A DNA stretch of 64,000 nucleotides. Origin: Paenibacillus sp. OVF10 (lineage in GTDB: Bacteria; Bacillota; Bacilli; Paenibacillales; Paenibacillaceae). Under the pieces are notes generated by a model, which did not search any database, was not told where the DNA came from, and saw nothing but the letters and a program-made list of their open reading frames with translations. Where the stretch lies: positions 1,054,001 to 1,118,000 of the forward strand of contig CP094668.1 of the NCBI GenBank assembly GCA_022836915.1, in the 5' to 3' direction. Made by a program: the position numbers and the translations under genes. The first letter of the stretch is position 1, and each line of letters starts with the position of its first letter. Of this stretch, positions 28,905 through 37,712 are shown piece after piece.

Positions 28905-29547
28905 AGTTCAGCAACCCCTTTTTCATGGCGAACTTCACCAGTTCCGGGCGTGTACGCAGGCCAAGTTTCTCCATCAGATTGCTTTTGTGGGATTCGACCG
29001 TTTTGACACTGATGATCAGATGTTCGGCAATTTCCTTGTTGGCATAACCTTTGGCAATCCAGGACAAAATCTCTTTCTCCCGCTCGGATAACGTGTCATA
29101 CGGTCCGGCGTTTTCCTGTTTGGCTTTGTCCAGATATTCACTCATCAGCCGCTTGGTCGCACTTGGGTACAGATAGGCACTACCCTCTGCTACGGAACGA
29201 ATTGCGGCAAGCAATTCTTCATGCGGCGCACTTTTGAGGATATATCCGGATGCACCTGCATGGATGGCACGGAACAGATATTCTTCATCGTCATGCATGG
29301 TCAGTATCAAAATGGAGACATCTGGCATCAATTTCTTCAATTCAGCGGTAGCGGTCAGACCGTCTTTGCCTGGCGGCATGCTGAAATCCATCAAGACCAC
29401 ATCTGGCTTCAACTCTTGTGCCTTGGCAATGGCTTCATCGCCATCTGCGGCATCTCCAACGATATGTATATCATTCTTTCCTTCAAGTAAGGCGATCAGC
29501 CCGGAACGCACGACAACATGGTCGTCTACAACTAATAGTTGAATCAC
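28897..29547 (-). CDS. NarL/FixJ family response regulator
   Basis: 216 residues: receiver domain with VVDDH, phospho-acceptor Asp in VVLMDFSMPPG (about 54), conserved T and K (LILTMHDDE, YILKSAP), and a LuxR-type HTH at the end (LSEREKEILSWIAKGYANKEI). It is the first gene of a two-gene unit with the PAS kinase, whose start lies within its last codons. The target genes are not identifiable; nearby candidates include the iron and anaerobic genes. Confidence 0.9.
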   Translation of the reverse strand: MIQLLVVDDHVVVRSGLIALLEGKNDIHIVGDAADGDEAIAKAQELKPDVVLMDFSMPPGKDGLTATAELKKLMPDVSILILTMHDDEEYLFRAIHAGASGYILKSAPHEELLAAIRSVAEGSAYLYPSATKRLMSEYLDKAKQENAGPYDTLSEREKEILSWIAKGYANKEIAEHLIISVKTVESHKSNLMEKLGLRTRPELVKFAMKKGLLNFE

Positions 29548-29592
29548 ATGATTTCCCCCTGTCCGCTTCCTTAGTTCTATCTATATCATAAC

Positions 29593-29640
29593 AAAAAAGA
29601 AGCCATTCAGAGCTTTAATCTCCGAATAGCTTCTTTCTCT
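29593..29640. terminator. Bidirectional terminator
   Basis: GAAGC-ATTC-GAG arms around a CTTTAAT loop (29599-29633) flanked by A-run and T-run, between the lipoprotein gene and the response regulator gene. Confidence 0.7.
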
Positions 29641-29669
29641 CTCAGCTTGTGGGATAGAAACATTGAACC

Positions 29670-30668
29670 TTAATGTTCTGTTTGGCCGAAACGTTCCTGA
29701 ATCATATTGGCAATCTCCTGGACCTGTGCCTCTACGGCAAGAGGATCATAAGGCCAGAACCGTTCCCCATCCAGCTTAAACACTCGATTGTTCTTCACAG
29801 CGTCCAAGGATGACCAGACTGGTGAACTTTCATCCAGCGAACCTCCATTGGATAAATCGAGGAAAATATAATCACCTGCATAATCCGCCAGTTTCTCCTC
29901 GGATACAGTTACAGTATCTTTATCCTGATCAATCAGTTCCTTTTGCACAATGTCTGGTGCTTTCAGTCCGAGCTGTTGGTAGATGGCTTGTCCACCGCGG
30001 TTGACACCATCTCCGTTGATGTACCAATCCTTACCAAAGAGACTGAAGTTGGAGAAGGTCGTACCTTCCTTGACCAGCCCTTGAATGGAGTCCTTGGCTG
30101 ACTTCACTTTTACTTCGAATTGGGACAACCATTCTGCAGCTTCCTTTTGTTTGTTTAGGATTTCCCCAAAGGCAGTGATTTCCTCATGCACATTGTCGTA
30201 TGTACCATAAGGGATGATGAGGGTTGGTGCGATTTTGCGATATTGCTCATTCAGCTTCTCATCCCCACCTACAGTGACGATCAGGTCGGGCTCAAGCGAA
30301 AGAATTTTTTCGACTGAACCGCCGTCGATACGACCAATGTCTGCTACGCCTTCAATCAGATCAAGCACATAAGGGCTTTCCAGCTCATAATCCGGTGCGC
30401 CTACTGGCTTGACCCCAAGTGCGAGAAAATCAGCGAGGTAACCCTGCGTCACAATCCGCTGCGGGTTCGTGGGTATTTCAACATCTCCATTAACGGTGGA
30501 TATGATCTGCGTTTCTGCGGTGCTGTCTGCCGTTTGTTCTTCTGTAGTAACAGGTGAGGAAGGTTTATTTTCTCTTGTTTCATCCGCTTGGCTTGAGCAG
30601 CCAATAATTCCAATCACCAGTACCAGGAACATAAGCCCAGTCCACCATTTTGATTTAACCCCTGTCAT
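29670..30668 (-). CDS. Ferrisiderophore ABC transporter substrate-binding lipoprotein
   Basis: 332 residues. Signal peptide with lipobox (VIGIIGCSS), Ser/Thr-rich linker, then a FecB/FhuD-type binding domain (IPTNPQRIVTQGYLADFLALGVKPVGAPDY, EKILSLEPDLIVTVGG). It would capture a ferric siderophore outside the membrane. The start at 30668 is set by GGGGAG on the minus strand; a TTG further upstream is weaker. A Fur box lies directly upstream. No permease or ATPase genes are adjacent, so it probably works with components encoded elsewhere. The regulator gene upstream contains a related binding domain. Confidence 0.87.
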   Translation of the reverse strand: MTGVKSKWWTGLMFLVLVIGIIGCSSQADETRENKPSSPVTTEEQTADSTAETQIISTVNGDVEIPTNPQRIVTQGYLADFLALGVKPVGAPDYELESPYVLDLIEGVADIGRIDGGSVEKILSLEPDLIVTVGGDEKLNEQYRKIAPTLIIPYGTYDNVHEEITAFGEILNKQKEAAEWLSQFEVKVKSAKDSIQGLVKEGTTFSNFSLFGKDWYINGDGVNRGGQAIYQQLGLKAPDIVQKELIDQDKDTVTVSEEKLADYAGDYIFLDLSNGGSLDESSPVWSSLDAVKNNRVFKLDGERFWPYDPLAVEAQVQEIANMIQERFGQTEH

Positions 30669-30684
30669 TCTGCTTCTCCCCAAT

Positions 30685-30699
30685 CAATAATGATTATCT
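30685..30699. promoter_or_regulatory. Fur box before the siderophore-binding lipoprotein
   Basis: On the minus strand AGATAATCATTATTG matches 12 of 15 positions of TGATAATNATTATCA and lies 17 bases upstream of the start. It implies iron repression. Confidence 0.7.
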
Positions 30700-30785
30700 T
30701 TCTCAATAAGACCTCCTTAGTATCGTAGCTTTTGGATACAAGTATCGTCCATCTCAAAATGTGACCTCTTGAGCATGGACAATGG

Positions 30786-32396
30786 TTACCTGTTCTTTTC
30801 ACCATTCTCCCGAATCAGGATATCTACCATAAGCTGAAGCTGCTTTTCCAGAGCCAGCGCATCATTACACCAGAATTGTTCCAGCTTGAGCGGATATATC
30901 CGGCTATTTCCGTTATTCATAATCTTGTTCCAGTATGGTCGTTCCCTGAGTTTGACTTGTGCATCATGATACAGACCGCCTTCATGTGAGGGAAGCACGA
31001 GAAACATATGGTTTGCCGCATAATCCGTCAATTGATCTTCCTGGATAAACTGATGATTGTGGGATTCCAGAACGTCACGCAGGATATTGGGGGCAGGTGT
31101 AAGATTGAGTCCGTAATATACGTTGTATGCTGCTCTGGCCGTTACATTCCAGATACAGATCGTACCGTCTTCCCAGAGTTCATATAACCCAACGGTTTCA
31201 TCAGGCTCGATTGCAGCCCCAAGTCGTTCAGCTTCACTGCTGACCAGTGTGGTGTAATGCTCTATCCAGTCTTCGGCAGCCTGCTCTCGACCTATAATTC
31301 GTCCGATGAGTTGAACAGTCTCCAGTCGATTTAACTGGTCCCATGGCAGGACCATAACCGGAGCAATCTGTTCCAGTTGTTCGAGCTTATGGGGCAAATA
31401 GTATAGATAATCTGGCGCAATGATCAGATCAGGTGGTTCAGTTCGGAGGACTTCTTCCACACCATGTTCATCCAAATCCAGCACATCATGCAACTCGTCT
31501 TGGATCAGCGGTGACATCGCCCAGGGAAGGAATGAGGCGGCAATGGGTTGAACGCCTAAGGCTAACAGATCTCCTGTGTACTGTACGGTAGCAATTCGTC
31601 TTGCGCGGGGCTGTAGTCGGTATTCACTTGGGCTAATCCCAGTAAACTGCTTAAATTTTCGACTTAGGTATAAACCATCGGAGTACCCCACAAGCAGAGC
31701 AATTTCATTCAAGGTGGCCTGCGTAGACAACAGATATTGCTTCGTCTTGTCCATACGAACTCGGGTCAAGTGAGCCTGGAAGCTGCGTCCAACCTGTTTT
31801 TGAAAGAACCTGGAGAAGTAGCTCGCATTAAACCCGGTTAATCTGGCGAGTTCTTCACGGGTGAGATGGCTGTCATAGTGATGGTTAATATAGCGAAGTG
31901 CTTCACGAATTATACTGTCTACCATCTCTGTAGAAGGTTTAATCGCCAGCTTGAATAATTCAAGCAATTCACTCAGCAGATAATGGGATCTGGCTTCTTC
32001 GGTCTGGGCACTTCCTGTCCTCGTTTCGGAAAGCTCCTGGATGATTGCGAGCATTCGCAGAACCTGTGGACTTGCTCCGGTCTTCGAACCATGTGAGGGC
32101 AAGTTCACTGATGTAAGCTGATAAACACGCTTGTCAGGACTCTCTTCCGTTAATGCGTAATTCTGAAAACCGATATGATACAAGGTGAAGACAGAAGGCG
32201 GGATATGTATAAGCTCCAGGGAGCACTGGGAATGTAGAAAAAGTAACTGCCCTTTATGTAGAACACCGTGTTCTTTACCATATCTATAGTTCACCGTCGC
32301 TGTGCAGGTAACCAACGAAGGCGTTTTTATGGAAATGGCACTGTTGTGCTGTGTGGATTCCCATGGAATAACACTGGCATTTGTCAGTACAAACAT
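30786..32396 (-). CDS. AraC regulator fused to a siderophore-binding domain (Btr-like)
   Basis: 536 residues: an N-terminal AraC-type cupin region, two AraC HTH motifs at about 180-275 (LTREELARLTGFNASYFSRF; LNEIALLVGYSDGLYLSRKF; FTGISPSEYR) and a C-terminal periplasmic-binding-like domain (TGDLLALGVQPIAASFLP, PPDLIIAPDYLY, YAANHMFLVLPS). This is the layout of Bacillus Btr, which binds bacillibactin in the cytoplasm and activates siderophore uptake genes. AAGGAGG precedes 32396. It is in line with the lipoprotein gene, its probable target. Confidence 0.85.
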   Translation of the reverse strand: MFVLTNASVIPWESTQHNSAISIKTPSLVTCTATVNYRYGKEHGVLHKGQLLFLHSQCSLELIHIPPSVFTLYHIGFQNYALTEESPDKRVYQLTSVNLPSHGSKTGASPQVLRMLAIIQELSETRTGSAQTEEARSHYLLSELLELFKLAIKPSTEMVDSIIREALRYINHHYDSHLTREELARLTGFNASYFSRFFQKQVGRSFQAHLTRVRMDKTKQYLLSTQATLNEIALLVGYSDGLYLSRKFKQFTGISPSEYRLQPRARRIATVQYTGDLLALGVQPIAASFLPWAMSPLIQDELHDVLDLDEHGVEEVLRTEPPDLIIAPDYLYYLPHKLEQLEQIAPVMVLPWDQLNRLETVQLIGRIIGREQAAEDWIEHYTTLVSSEAERLGAAIEPDETVGLYELWEDGTICIWNVTARAAYNVYYGLNLTPAPNILRDVLESHNHQFIQEDQLTDYAANHMFLVLPSHEGGLYHDAQVKLRERPYWNKIMNNGNSRIYPLKLEQFWCNDALALEKQLQLMVDILIRENGEKNR

Positions 32397-32609
32397 ATCT
32401 GTAGCCTCCTTAGCTGTATATACTATCTATGAATATATGAATGTATGGACTCGATTATATCAATCTGTGTGAGTGACGTCGATGTATACAGATGAGCGAA
32501 GACAGGTGAACAGACTAAGGCTTGCTCCGCTGTGAATAACTATAATAAAAAAGCCTTGATACTCCCTAAGGAAATAACAAGACTTCTTCCATATTAAAGA
32601 CAGATGTCG

Positions 32610-33041
32610 TTATCCATATACGTACGGCTGAAGATGTAGAGCGACTTGCTCCGTCTGCCGGACCATGTCCGGTGAGAAGGTGCAAGGCAGTCTGCTGCCA
32701 ACGAGCAGCACGGCGCCAGGCACGCTACTTTCCTGAAACACAGGTACCGCTATGGCACTTACCAACCGCTCAGCAAGCATTAACGGGCAACGACCGGGTG
32801 TATGCTCCCCGGTGGATTGTGCATCAGATCGGGCTGTGCGTCCAGTCCGAAGGGCTGTGCCCACCAGATCTTGTCCGGGGCGCATTTCCATGCGTCTCAC
32901 CCGTTCATTACTAGCCCCAGAGGTATGCTTCCAGCGTAGCATCGTCCCGTTCAGACAGGCAAGTCCACAGAAGTCGCTGGATGTGTTCAGGCGCAGGCCG
33001 TCGATCATCTCCTGAATGCCAGATGGCAGTTCATCATGCAT
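32610..33041 (-). CDS. GAF-domain protein
   Basis: 143 residues forming a single GAF domain (FCGLACLNGTMLRWKHTSG, GQDLVGTALRTGRTAR, RLVSAIAVPVFQESSVPGAVLLVG). Stand-alone GAF proteins such as NreA bind nitrate or other small ligands and tune a kinase; a role with the PAS kinase or with Fnr is possible but not shown. It is divergent from fnr, and the shared gap holds a perfect Fnr site. Confidence 0.7.
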   Translation of the reverse strand: MHDELPSGIQEMIDGLRLNTSSDFCGLACLNGTMLRWKHTSGASNERVRRMEMRPGQDLVGTALRTGRTARSDAQSTGEHTPGRCPLMLAERLVSAIAVPVFQESSVPGAVLLVGSRLPCTFSPDMVRQTEQVALHLQPYVYG

Positions 33042-33081
33042 GAGAGGACACTTCCTTTTTCGAAATTATAACGTACGTAAC

Positions 33082-33096
33082 GTGTAATTATTATCA
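33082..33096. promoter_or_regulatory. Possible degenerate Fur box
   Basis: On the minus strand TGATAATAATTACAC keeps the first half of the Fur consensus (11 of 14 scored positions). It lies 41 bp upstream of the GAF gene. Confidence 0.3.
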
Positions 33097-33290
33097 TTAA
33101 CCTTTTAGGATCATCTTAAAGTAAGGGTATTACGATGTTAGTTCTATTGTAGACCCTTTCTCGTACATTGTAATTCAGGGAAAACCCCTATTTCCGTTCC
33201 GTAATTTACTGAACTTGGGCAGTGGAGGACTCCTGAGTCAGGTGCACCAAGGGATTGAAGAAATGCGAAGGATGAGACATATCGGTGAAA

Positions 33291-33306
33291 TGTGACTTTT
33301 CTCACA
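33291..33306. promoter_or_regulatory. Fnr binding site
   Basis: TGTGACTTTTCTCACA is a perfect TGTGA-N6-TCACA site in the 370-bp gap between the GAF gene and fnr, about 110 bp upstream of fnr. It fits autoregulation by Fnr or control by another Crp-type protein. Confidence 0.75.
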
Positions 33307-33413
33307 GCAAATTCAGGGAGTTTCTCGTCAAGGATCAGGTAATCCCCGATAACCCTCGCGCTACTTTCGCGGTATGATGGATACATAAGGAAACACCGAG
33401 GGGGACGAAGGTT

Positions 33414-34190
33414 ATGGGTACAGTATTTGTAGAAAGAACAACCCAAAGAGCAGAGCAGAAACAAGCGGAGGCGGGCAAAATGACACGGGAAACAGGCGGA
33501 ATCCTTTCGTTCGTTACATCTGAGCAATGGGACCTGATTGAAGCAAAAATGCAACCCAAACGGGTGAAGTCGGGATATAGTCTCTTTCTCGAAGGCGATG
33601 AAGCCGGATATCTGTACTACATTCGTTCGGGACGAGTGAAAATGACCAAGTCGACGGAGGATGGCAAGGAAATTATTTTATCCATTCAACAAAGCGGCGA
33701 TCTCATCGGTGAATTCGGCGGCATCGGCGGATTGAATCATAGCTACAGTGCAGAGATGGCGGAAAAAGGGGAACTGGCCATTATCTCGCTTAGCGATCTG
33801 GAAAGTATACTCAGCAAACATGGCGACCTTGCCTTGAAATTCTTGCAATGGATGGCGCTGTCGCAGCGGATCACCCAGTCGAGATTCCGTGATTTGCTGC
33901 TCTATGGCAAGGCGGGTGCCCTCGCTTCGACACTTATCCGTGCCAGCAATTCGTATGGCAGGGTTACACCCGATGGTATTGTGCTGGACATGAAGCTGAA
34001 CCATACCGATCTTGCCGAGATGATTGGAGCTACCCGGGAGAGCGTAACGCGGATGCTGGGGGCATGGAAAGAACAAGGTACGCTGGATATGATGGACGGC
34101 AAACTGATGATTCGGGATCTGGCAGCCTTGCGTTGTATGTGTGGATGTCCGACATTCCCAAGCTGCCCGGTAGAGCTGTGCCGACTGTAA
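33414..34190 (+). CDS. fnr: Crp/Fnr family anaerobic regulator, Bacillus Fnr type
   Basis: 258 residues: cyclic-nucleotide-binding fold (GYSLFLEGDEAGYLYYIRSGRVKM), dimer helix, and an HTH_Crp (LNHTDLAEMIGATRESVTRML). The C terminus has a dense cysteine cluster, CMCGCPTFPSCPVELCRL, the place where Bacillus Fnr binds its oxygen-sensitive Fe-S cluster; E. coli Fnr has its cysteines at the N terminus instead. It would activate nitrate respiration and fermentation genes without oxygen. A Fnr site lies upstream. The first 20 residues are poorly conserved, and a Met at about 23 is an alternative start. Confidence 0.85.
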   Translation: MGTVFVERTTQRAEQKQAEAGKMTRETGGILSFVTSEQWDLIEAKMQPKRVKSGYSLFLEGDEAGYLYYIRSGRVKMTKSTEDGKEIILSIQQSGDLIGEFGGIGGLNHSYSAEMAEKGELAIISLSDLESILSKHGDLALKFLQWMALSQRITQSRFRDLLLYGKAGALASTLIRASNSYGRVTPDGIVLDMKLNHTDLAEMIGATRESVTRMLGAWKEQGTLDMMDGKLMIRDLAALRCMCGCPTFPSCPVELCRL

Positions 34191-34253
34191 ATTAGTTTGT
34201 TCAGAGGCTTCACCTCCATTGGCGATTGGGGTCGTTACGGAGAAAAAGAAAAG

Positions 34254-34289
34254 AAAAGCTGGCATCCCATATATGGGAGTCAGCTTTTT
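34254..34289. terminator. Bidirectional terminator
   Basis: AAAAGCTG...CAGCTTTTT arms with an inner ATCCCATATATGGGA stem. It overlaps the last codons of the convergent acetyltransferase gene. Confidence 0.8.
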
Positions 34290-34834
34290 GAGTTTCCGTG
34301 AAATTGTTCATGTGCATATTCCTTTGCAAGAATCGAATATAGATACGAATCATGATATTCCCCTTTGTAAAACCAATGCTCTCGCATCAGACCTTCACGC
34401 TGCATACCAATCTTCTGCATAACGTTCTCTGAAGCCTTGTTGTTCGGGCGGCATTTCGCATAAATTCGGTGTACACCAAGTGTATTAAAGCCAAAGCCAA
34501 GCATGGCTCGGGCTGCTTCGGCAGCATACCCTTTTCCCTGATAAACGGGATTGAGCACATAACCGATCTCAGCGTTCGTGTTTTCGATGTGAAGGCCAAC
34601 ACCACCGATCAGTATGCCCTCCTTTTTCAAGCATATGGCCAGTTCAAAGCCCTCTCGTGGTTGTGTTTGCTGCATGTCCAACACAAACTGCACGTATGCT
34701 CGAGTATCCTCTTCGGTATTTGGTCCCCATGCCGTGTGCTGAGTAACTTCTGTCATGGATGTGTAGTTATGTATACTCTCCCAGTCCGTCTCCAGAATAT
34801 CCCTGATGATGAGTCGTTCGGTCTCCAGTTGCAT
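34280..34834 (-). CDS. GNAT family N-acetyltransferase, RimJ/RimL type
   Basis: 184 residues with the RimJ-type opening LETERLIIRDILETDWESI, core motif A NPVYQGKGYAAEAARAMLGFGF and the final KIGMQREGLMREHWFYKGEYHDSYLYSIL. It transfers acetyl from acetyl-CoA to an amine, typically ribosomal or other protein N-termini or a small molecule; the substrate is not predictable. The start at 34834 is set by GGAGGGG seven bases upstream; a longer in-frame extension would run into the adjacent dispersed repeat. Confidence 0.85.
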   Translation of the reverse strand: MQLETERLIIRDILETDWESIHNYTSMTEVTQHTAWGPNTEEDTRAYVQFVLDMQQTQPREGFELAICLKKEGILIGGVGLHIENTNAEIGYVLNPVYQGKGYAAEAARAMLGFGFNTLGVHRIYAKCRPNNKASENVMQKIGMQREGLMREHWFYKGEYHDSYLYSILAKEYAHEQFHGNSKS

Positions 34835-34855
34835 CGTTGTTCCCCTCCTATATAA

Positions 34856-35072
34856 ATTGAACTTAAGAATAGTACACTTGCCACTCCGATGACAGAACAA
34901 CCTTCCGATCGCTGTTATCCCCAGATTTTTTGGATACCCTTTTTCAAAGGGAAAATCCGGGGATAAAGGCGAGATGTATGCTTCGAAGCAGCTTTCTTTC
35001 AGAAAGCTTTTAGCTCCGCTTCTTCAGGTTATTTCTGTCCTCTCCGTTTCTCGTGTAAATGTTTAGTTCAAT
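34856..35072. repeat. Dispersed TTGAAC-ended repeat, long copy (copy B)
   Basis: 217 bp with ATTGAAC and GTTCAAT ends. It shares long stretches with copy A, including AACAACCTTCCGATC, CTGTTATCCCCAGATTTTTT, GCTTTCTTTCAGAAAGCTTT and CTTCTTCAGGTT. It lies just upstream of the acetyltransferase ribosome-binding site. Confidence 0.8.
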
Positions 35073-35160
35073 TACATTGTACAACAAAAATAGCCCATAA
35101 CAGATTCAACGAATGAATCGGTCATGAGCCATAATGTAGATCTATGATGTATGTGGAATG

Positions 35161-35316
35161 CTATTGTGGTTGTTTACATTGAACTGCGGGATAAGTATAA
35201 GCCAGCTTACGGATAATTTCCTTTTGCCATCTCGTATCACCCAGGTTGGTTGCCAGGTTCAGAAGATCCAAATAATCGTCAAGCTGCAGATCAGCCTTTT
35301 GCAGAGTTGTATTCAT
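35161..35316 (-). CDS. Small 51-residue protein under a Fur box
   Basis: A short reading frame starting MNTTLQKADLQLDDYLDLLN and ending with Cys near the C terminus (PAVQCKQPQ). It is hydrophilic, likely helical, with an acidic first half. AAGGGG lies about 12 bases before the ATG. A perfect Fur box is 78 bp upstream in the right orientation. I do not recognise the family; small Fur-controlled proteins such as FbpA-C in Bacillus help an iron-sparing RNA, and a similar role is only a guess. Confidence 0.6.
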   Translation of the reverse strand: MNTTLQKADLQLDDYLDLLNLATNLGDTRWQKEIIRKLAYTYPAVQCKQPQ

Positions 35317-35393
35317 TCGATGTTCGTTCCCCTTTATCTATAAAATCGTAAAATCATATGCAGTAGAAAGTTACAAAGAGACAAGTTCAAGAA

Positions 35394-35408
35394 TGATAAT
35401 CATTATCA
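35394..35408. promoter_or_regulatory. Perfect Fur box
   Basis: TGATAATCATTATCA matches the 15-base Fur consensus at every position. It lies between the membrane protein gene (downstream end) and the 51-residue gene, so the small gene is the likely target. Confidence 0.85.
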
Positions 35409-35411
35409 CGT

Positions 35412-35762
35412 TTATATATTCATTATGCAATGAACGCTGGCAAAATGCAATCCCAAGTCCGCAACGAATTTAACTTTTTCTGAAAATAGGCTCATCCACA
35501 GCACATAGGGAATGTATACACCGAGATATGCAGACGGATACAAGAACCAGCCATTCAGCAGGAAATGGTGAATCTCGGTGGTGAATGTGGTCATATGAGC
35601 ATTCGTCGCATACACATCACCTGCGATGACTGTTGCCGCACTATAGAAGCAGAGCAGCGCAAGAATATGAAACAATCGTCTAACCATTCGGGAACGAAGA
35701 GCAACATAAACCATAATCAGCGGAACAATCAACAAGAGCAACAAAAATACCAACTTCATCAT
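35412..35762 (-). CDS. Uncharacterised small membrane protein
   Basis: 116 residues with three clear hydrophobic segments: LVFLLLLLIVPLIMVYVAL at the start, LFHILALLCFYSAATVIAG in the middle, and YLGVYIPYVLWMSLF near the end. Two His residues (EIHHFLLNGW) follow the second segment. No family is recognised. It is divergent from the secreted protein gene at 35.9 kb and is followed by the Fur box of the next small gene. Confidence 0.6.
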   Translation of the reverse strand: MMKLVFLLLLLIVPLIMVYVALRSRMVRRLFHILALLCFYSAATVIAGDVYATNAHMTTFTTEIHHFLLNGWFLYPSAYLGVYIPYVLWMSLFSEKVKFVADLGLHFASVHCIMNI

Positions 35763-35935
35763 CGTTTTACTCCTTCGGTAAATGGAATTCTAATGATCAT
35801 CAGTATGGGCCAATAGACTCAACTTCTAAACTTTTTCATAAACTTTACAAAAAGAAAGAGGAATTCAGCATATGAACAATTAAATTAAAGGAGGATAACC
35901 CATTATCAGGTAATTTGGAGGAGGAGAAAGGGAAT

Positions 35936-37499
35936 ATGAAGAAGGCGTTATGGCAGCACTGGATCGGGGGATTCCTGGTCTTTATCATGATGGCAACCGC
36001 ACTGCTGGGGCCGGGTTCGCAAAGTCCGGTACAAGCTGCAGCACCACTTACGGTATCTCAGGCCATCGCTGCCCAGAGCGGTGGAGGAACAGCAACGGTT
36101 GAAGGAATCATTGTTGGACATGCTACCGGGTCGCTTACCGCGAAGTTTACATCTCCGTATGCCAATGATTTTAATGTTCTGATTGCAGATTCAGCGTCAG
36201 AGCGAACTAACGCCAGATTATTGGATGTACAGATTCCCTCATCTTTCCGTTCGCAATATGGATTGGCGTCCAACCCCAGTCTTGTAGGCAAAAAAATCAT
36301 CGTAACCGGAACCCTCGGTGCCTACAACAGCTATGCAGGAGTCAAAAACCCAACGTCTATCACATTTTCCTCCGGAACAACTAACCCTGATCCTGAACCG
36401 AACCCTGGTACAACATTACCGGACGGTACCGGCAAAAAAGTTTTGTTTGATAATACCCACGCCCAGACAGCAGGTGCTGCCGACTGGATTATTGACGGGG
36501 CATTTTCGGATTTTGCCAATGGTTTGCGAAACGCAGGCTTTGCCGTGGATCAGCTGGAACGCAGCATCCCGTATACATTCGGTGAGCAAGCCATCACCTA
36601 TAATAAATTGAAAGATTACGACGTCTTTGTCATTGGCGAAGCCAACGTGCCGTTCAAAGCAACAGAGCAGGCTGCGCTGGTACAGTACGTGCAGAACGGA
36701 GGAAGTGTGTTCTTCATCTCCGACCACTATAATGCAGACCGTAACAAAAACCGCTGGGATTCTTCCGAAGTATTCAACGGTTATCGCCGCGGTGCCTTCC
36801 TGAATCCGGCCAAAGGCATGTCTTCGGCTGAAGCCGAATCACCAGCGATGCAGAGTGTGACTAGTTCAGACTGGCTCGCGACGAACTTTGGTGTCCGTTT
36901 CCGCTACAATGCCCTTGGAGATGTAAATGCATCGGATATCGTTCCATCTGCACAATCCTTCGGCATTACGGCTGGTGTTAATTCTGTAGCCATGCATGCG
37001 GGATCGACCATTGCGATTATAGACCCGAACAAAGCCAAAGGCTTGGTGTATGTACCAAGTGGTGTGTCCAAGTGGGGCAATGCCGTGGATCAGGGCGTAT
37101 ATAACGGTGGTGGACGAGCTGAAGGAGCCTATGCAGCCATTGCAAAGGTTGGTGCGGGCAAAGCCGCATTTATCGGTGACTCTTCACCTGTGGAAGACGC
37201 TACTCCGAAATATTTGCGTGAAGAGACCGGTGCTACCAAAAGACCTATGATGGATTCAAAGAAGTGGATGATGCAACGTTCCTTGTGAATACCGTGAAAT
37301 GGCTTGCGGTCAAAGAGAGCTACACCAGTCTGGCACAAGTGCCAGGACTGACATGGATACGGCAACAAGCCTGCTTCCTATCGAAGCTCCGGCTGCATCA
37401 ACCGAGCCGCAACTTGAGCCATGGGCTGCACCCGCGGCAGGGTACAAATGGTATGATCCGACTACATTTAAGGCAGGTTCATACGGAAAAGCGCAATAA
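35936..37499 (+). CDS. Secreted protein with OB-fold-like (DUF6359/YhcR-type) and GATase-like domains (frameshifted)
   Basis: About 521 residues. Signal peptide (to about AQAA), then an OB-fold-like domain (LTVSQAIAAQSGGGTATVEG, VGKKIIVTGTLGAY) of the kind seen beside secreted nucleases, a Pro-rich linker (PDPEPNPGTTLPDG), and a glutamine-amidotransferase-like/DUF4350-like domain (KVLFDNTHAQTAGAADWI, YDVFVIGEANVPF, GGSVFFISDHYNAD). Two breaks near the C terminus (about 37243 and 37350) each look like one missing base; crossing them gives YDGFKEVDDATFLVNTV and then DMDTATSLLPIEAPAAS to the stop at 37497-37499. GGAGGAGGAG precedes the start. Often annotated as an endonuclease, but no nuclease motif is visible. 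Confidence 0.72.
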
Positions 37500-37531
37500 G
37501 TGAAGTAGACATCAAAATCAATGCGAGAATA

Positions 37532-37575
37532 GGGCCTGCCCGTGGAAAGTTCGTTTCGCGGGCAGGCTCTTTTTC
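37532..37575 (+). terminator. Rho-independent terminator
   Basis: GCCTGCCCG (37534-37542) pairs with CGGGCAGGC (37559-37567), followed by a T-rich tail. Confidence 0.85.
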
Positions 37576-37712
37576 TGCTTGTTATATCAGTTACATTCAT
37601 GAACATGATTAGTTCATACCGCCCTGCCATTGCATAAATATCTGCTCCAGAGGGGAAGGTATGGGTACTAATGATGTGGCGTGAAGCCCAAGCCAACCAG
37701 AGGAGGCGGCGA

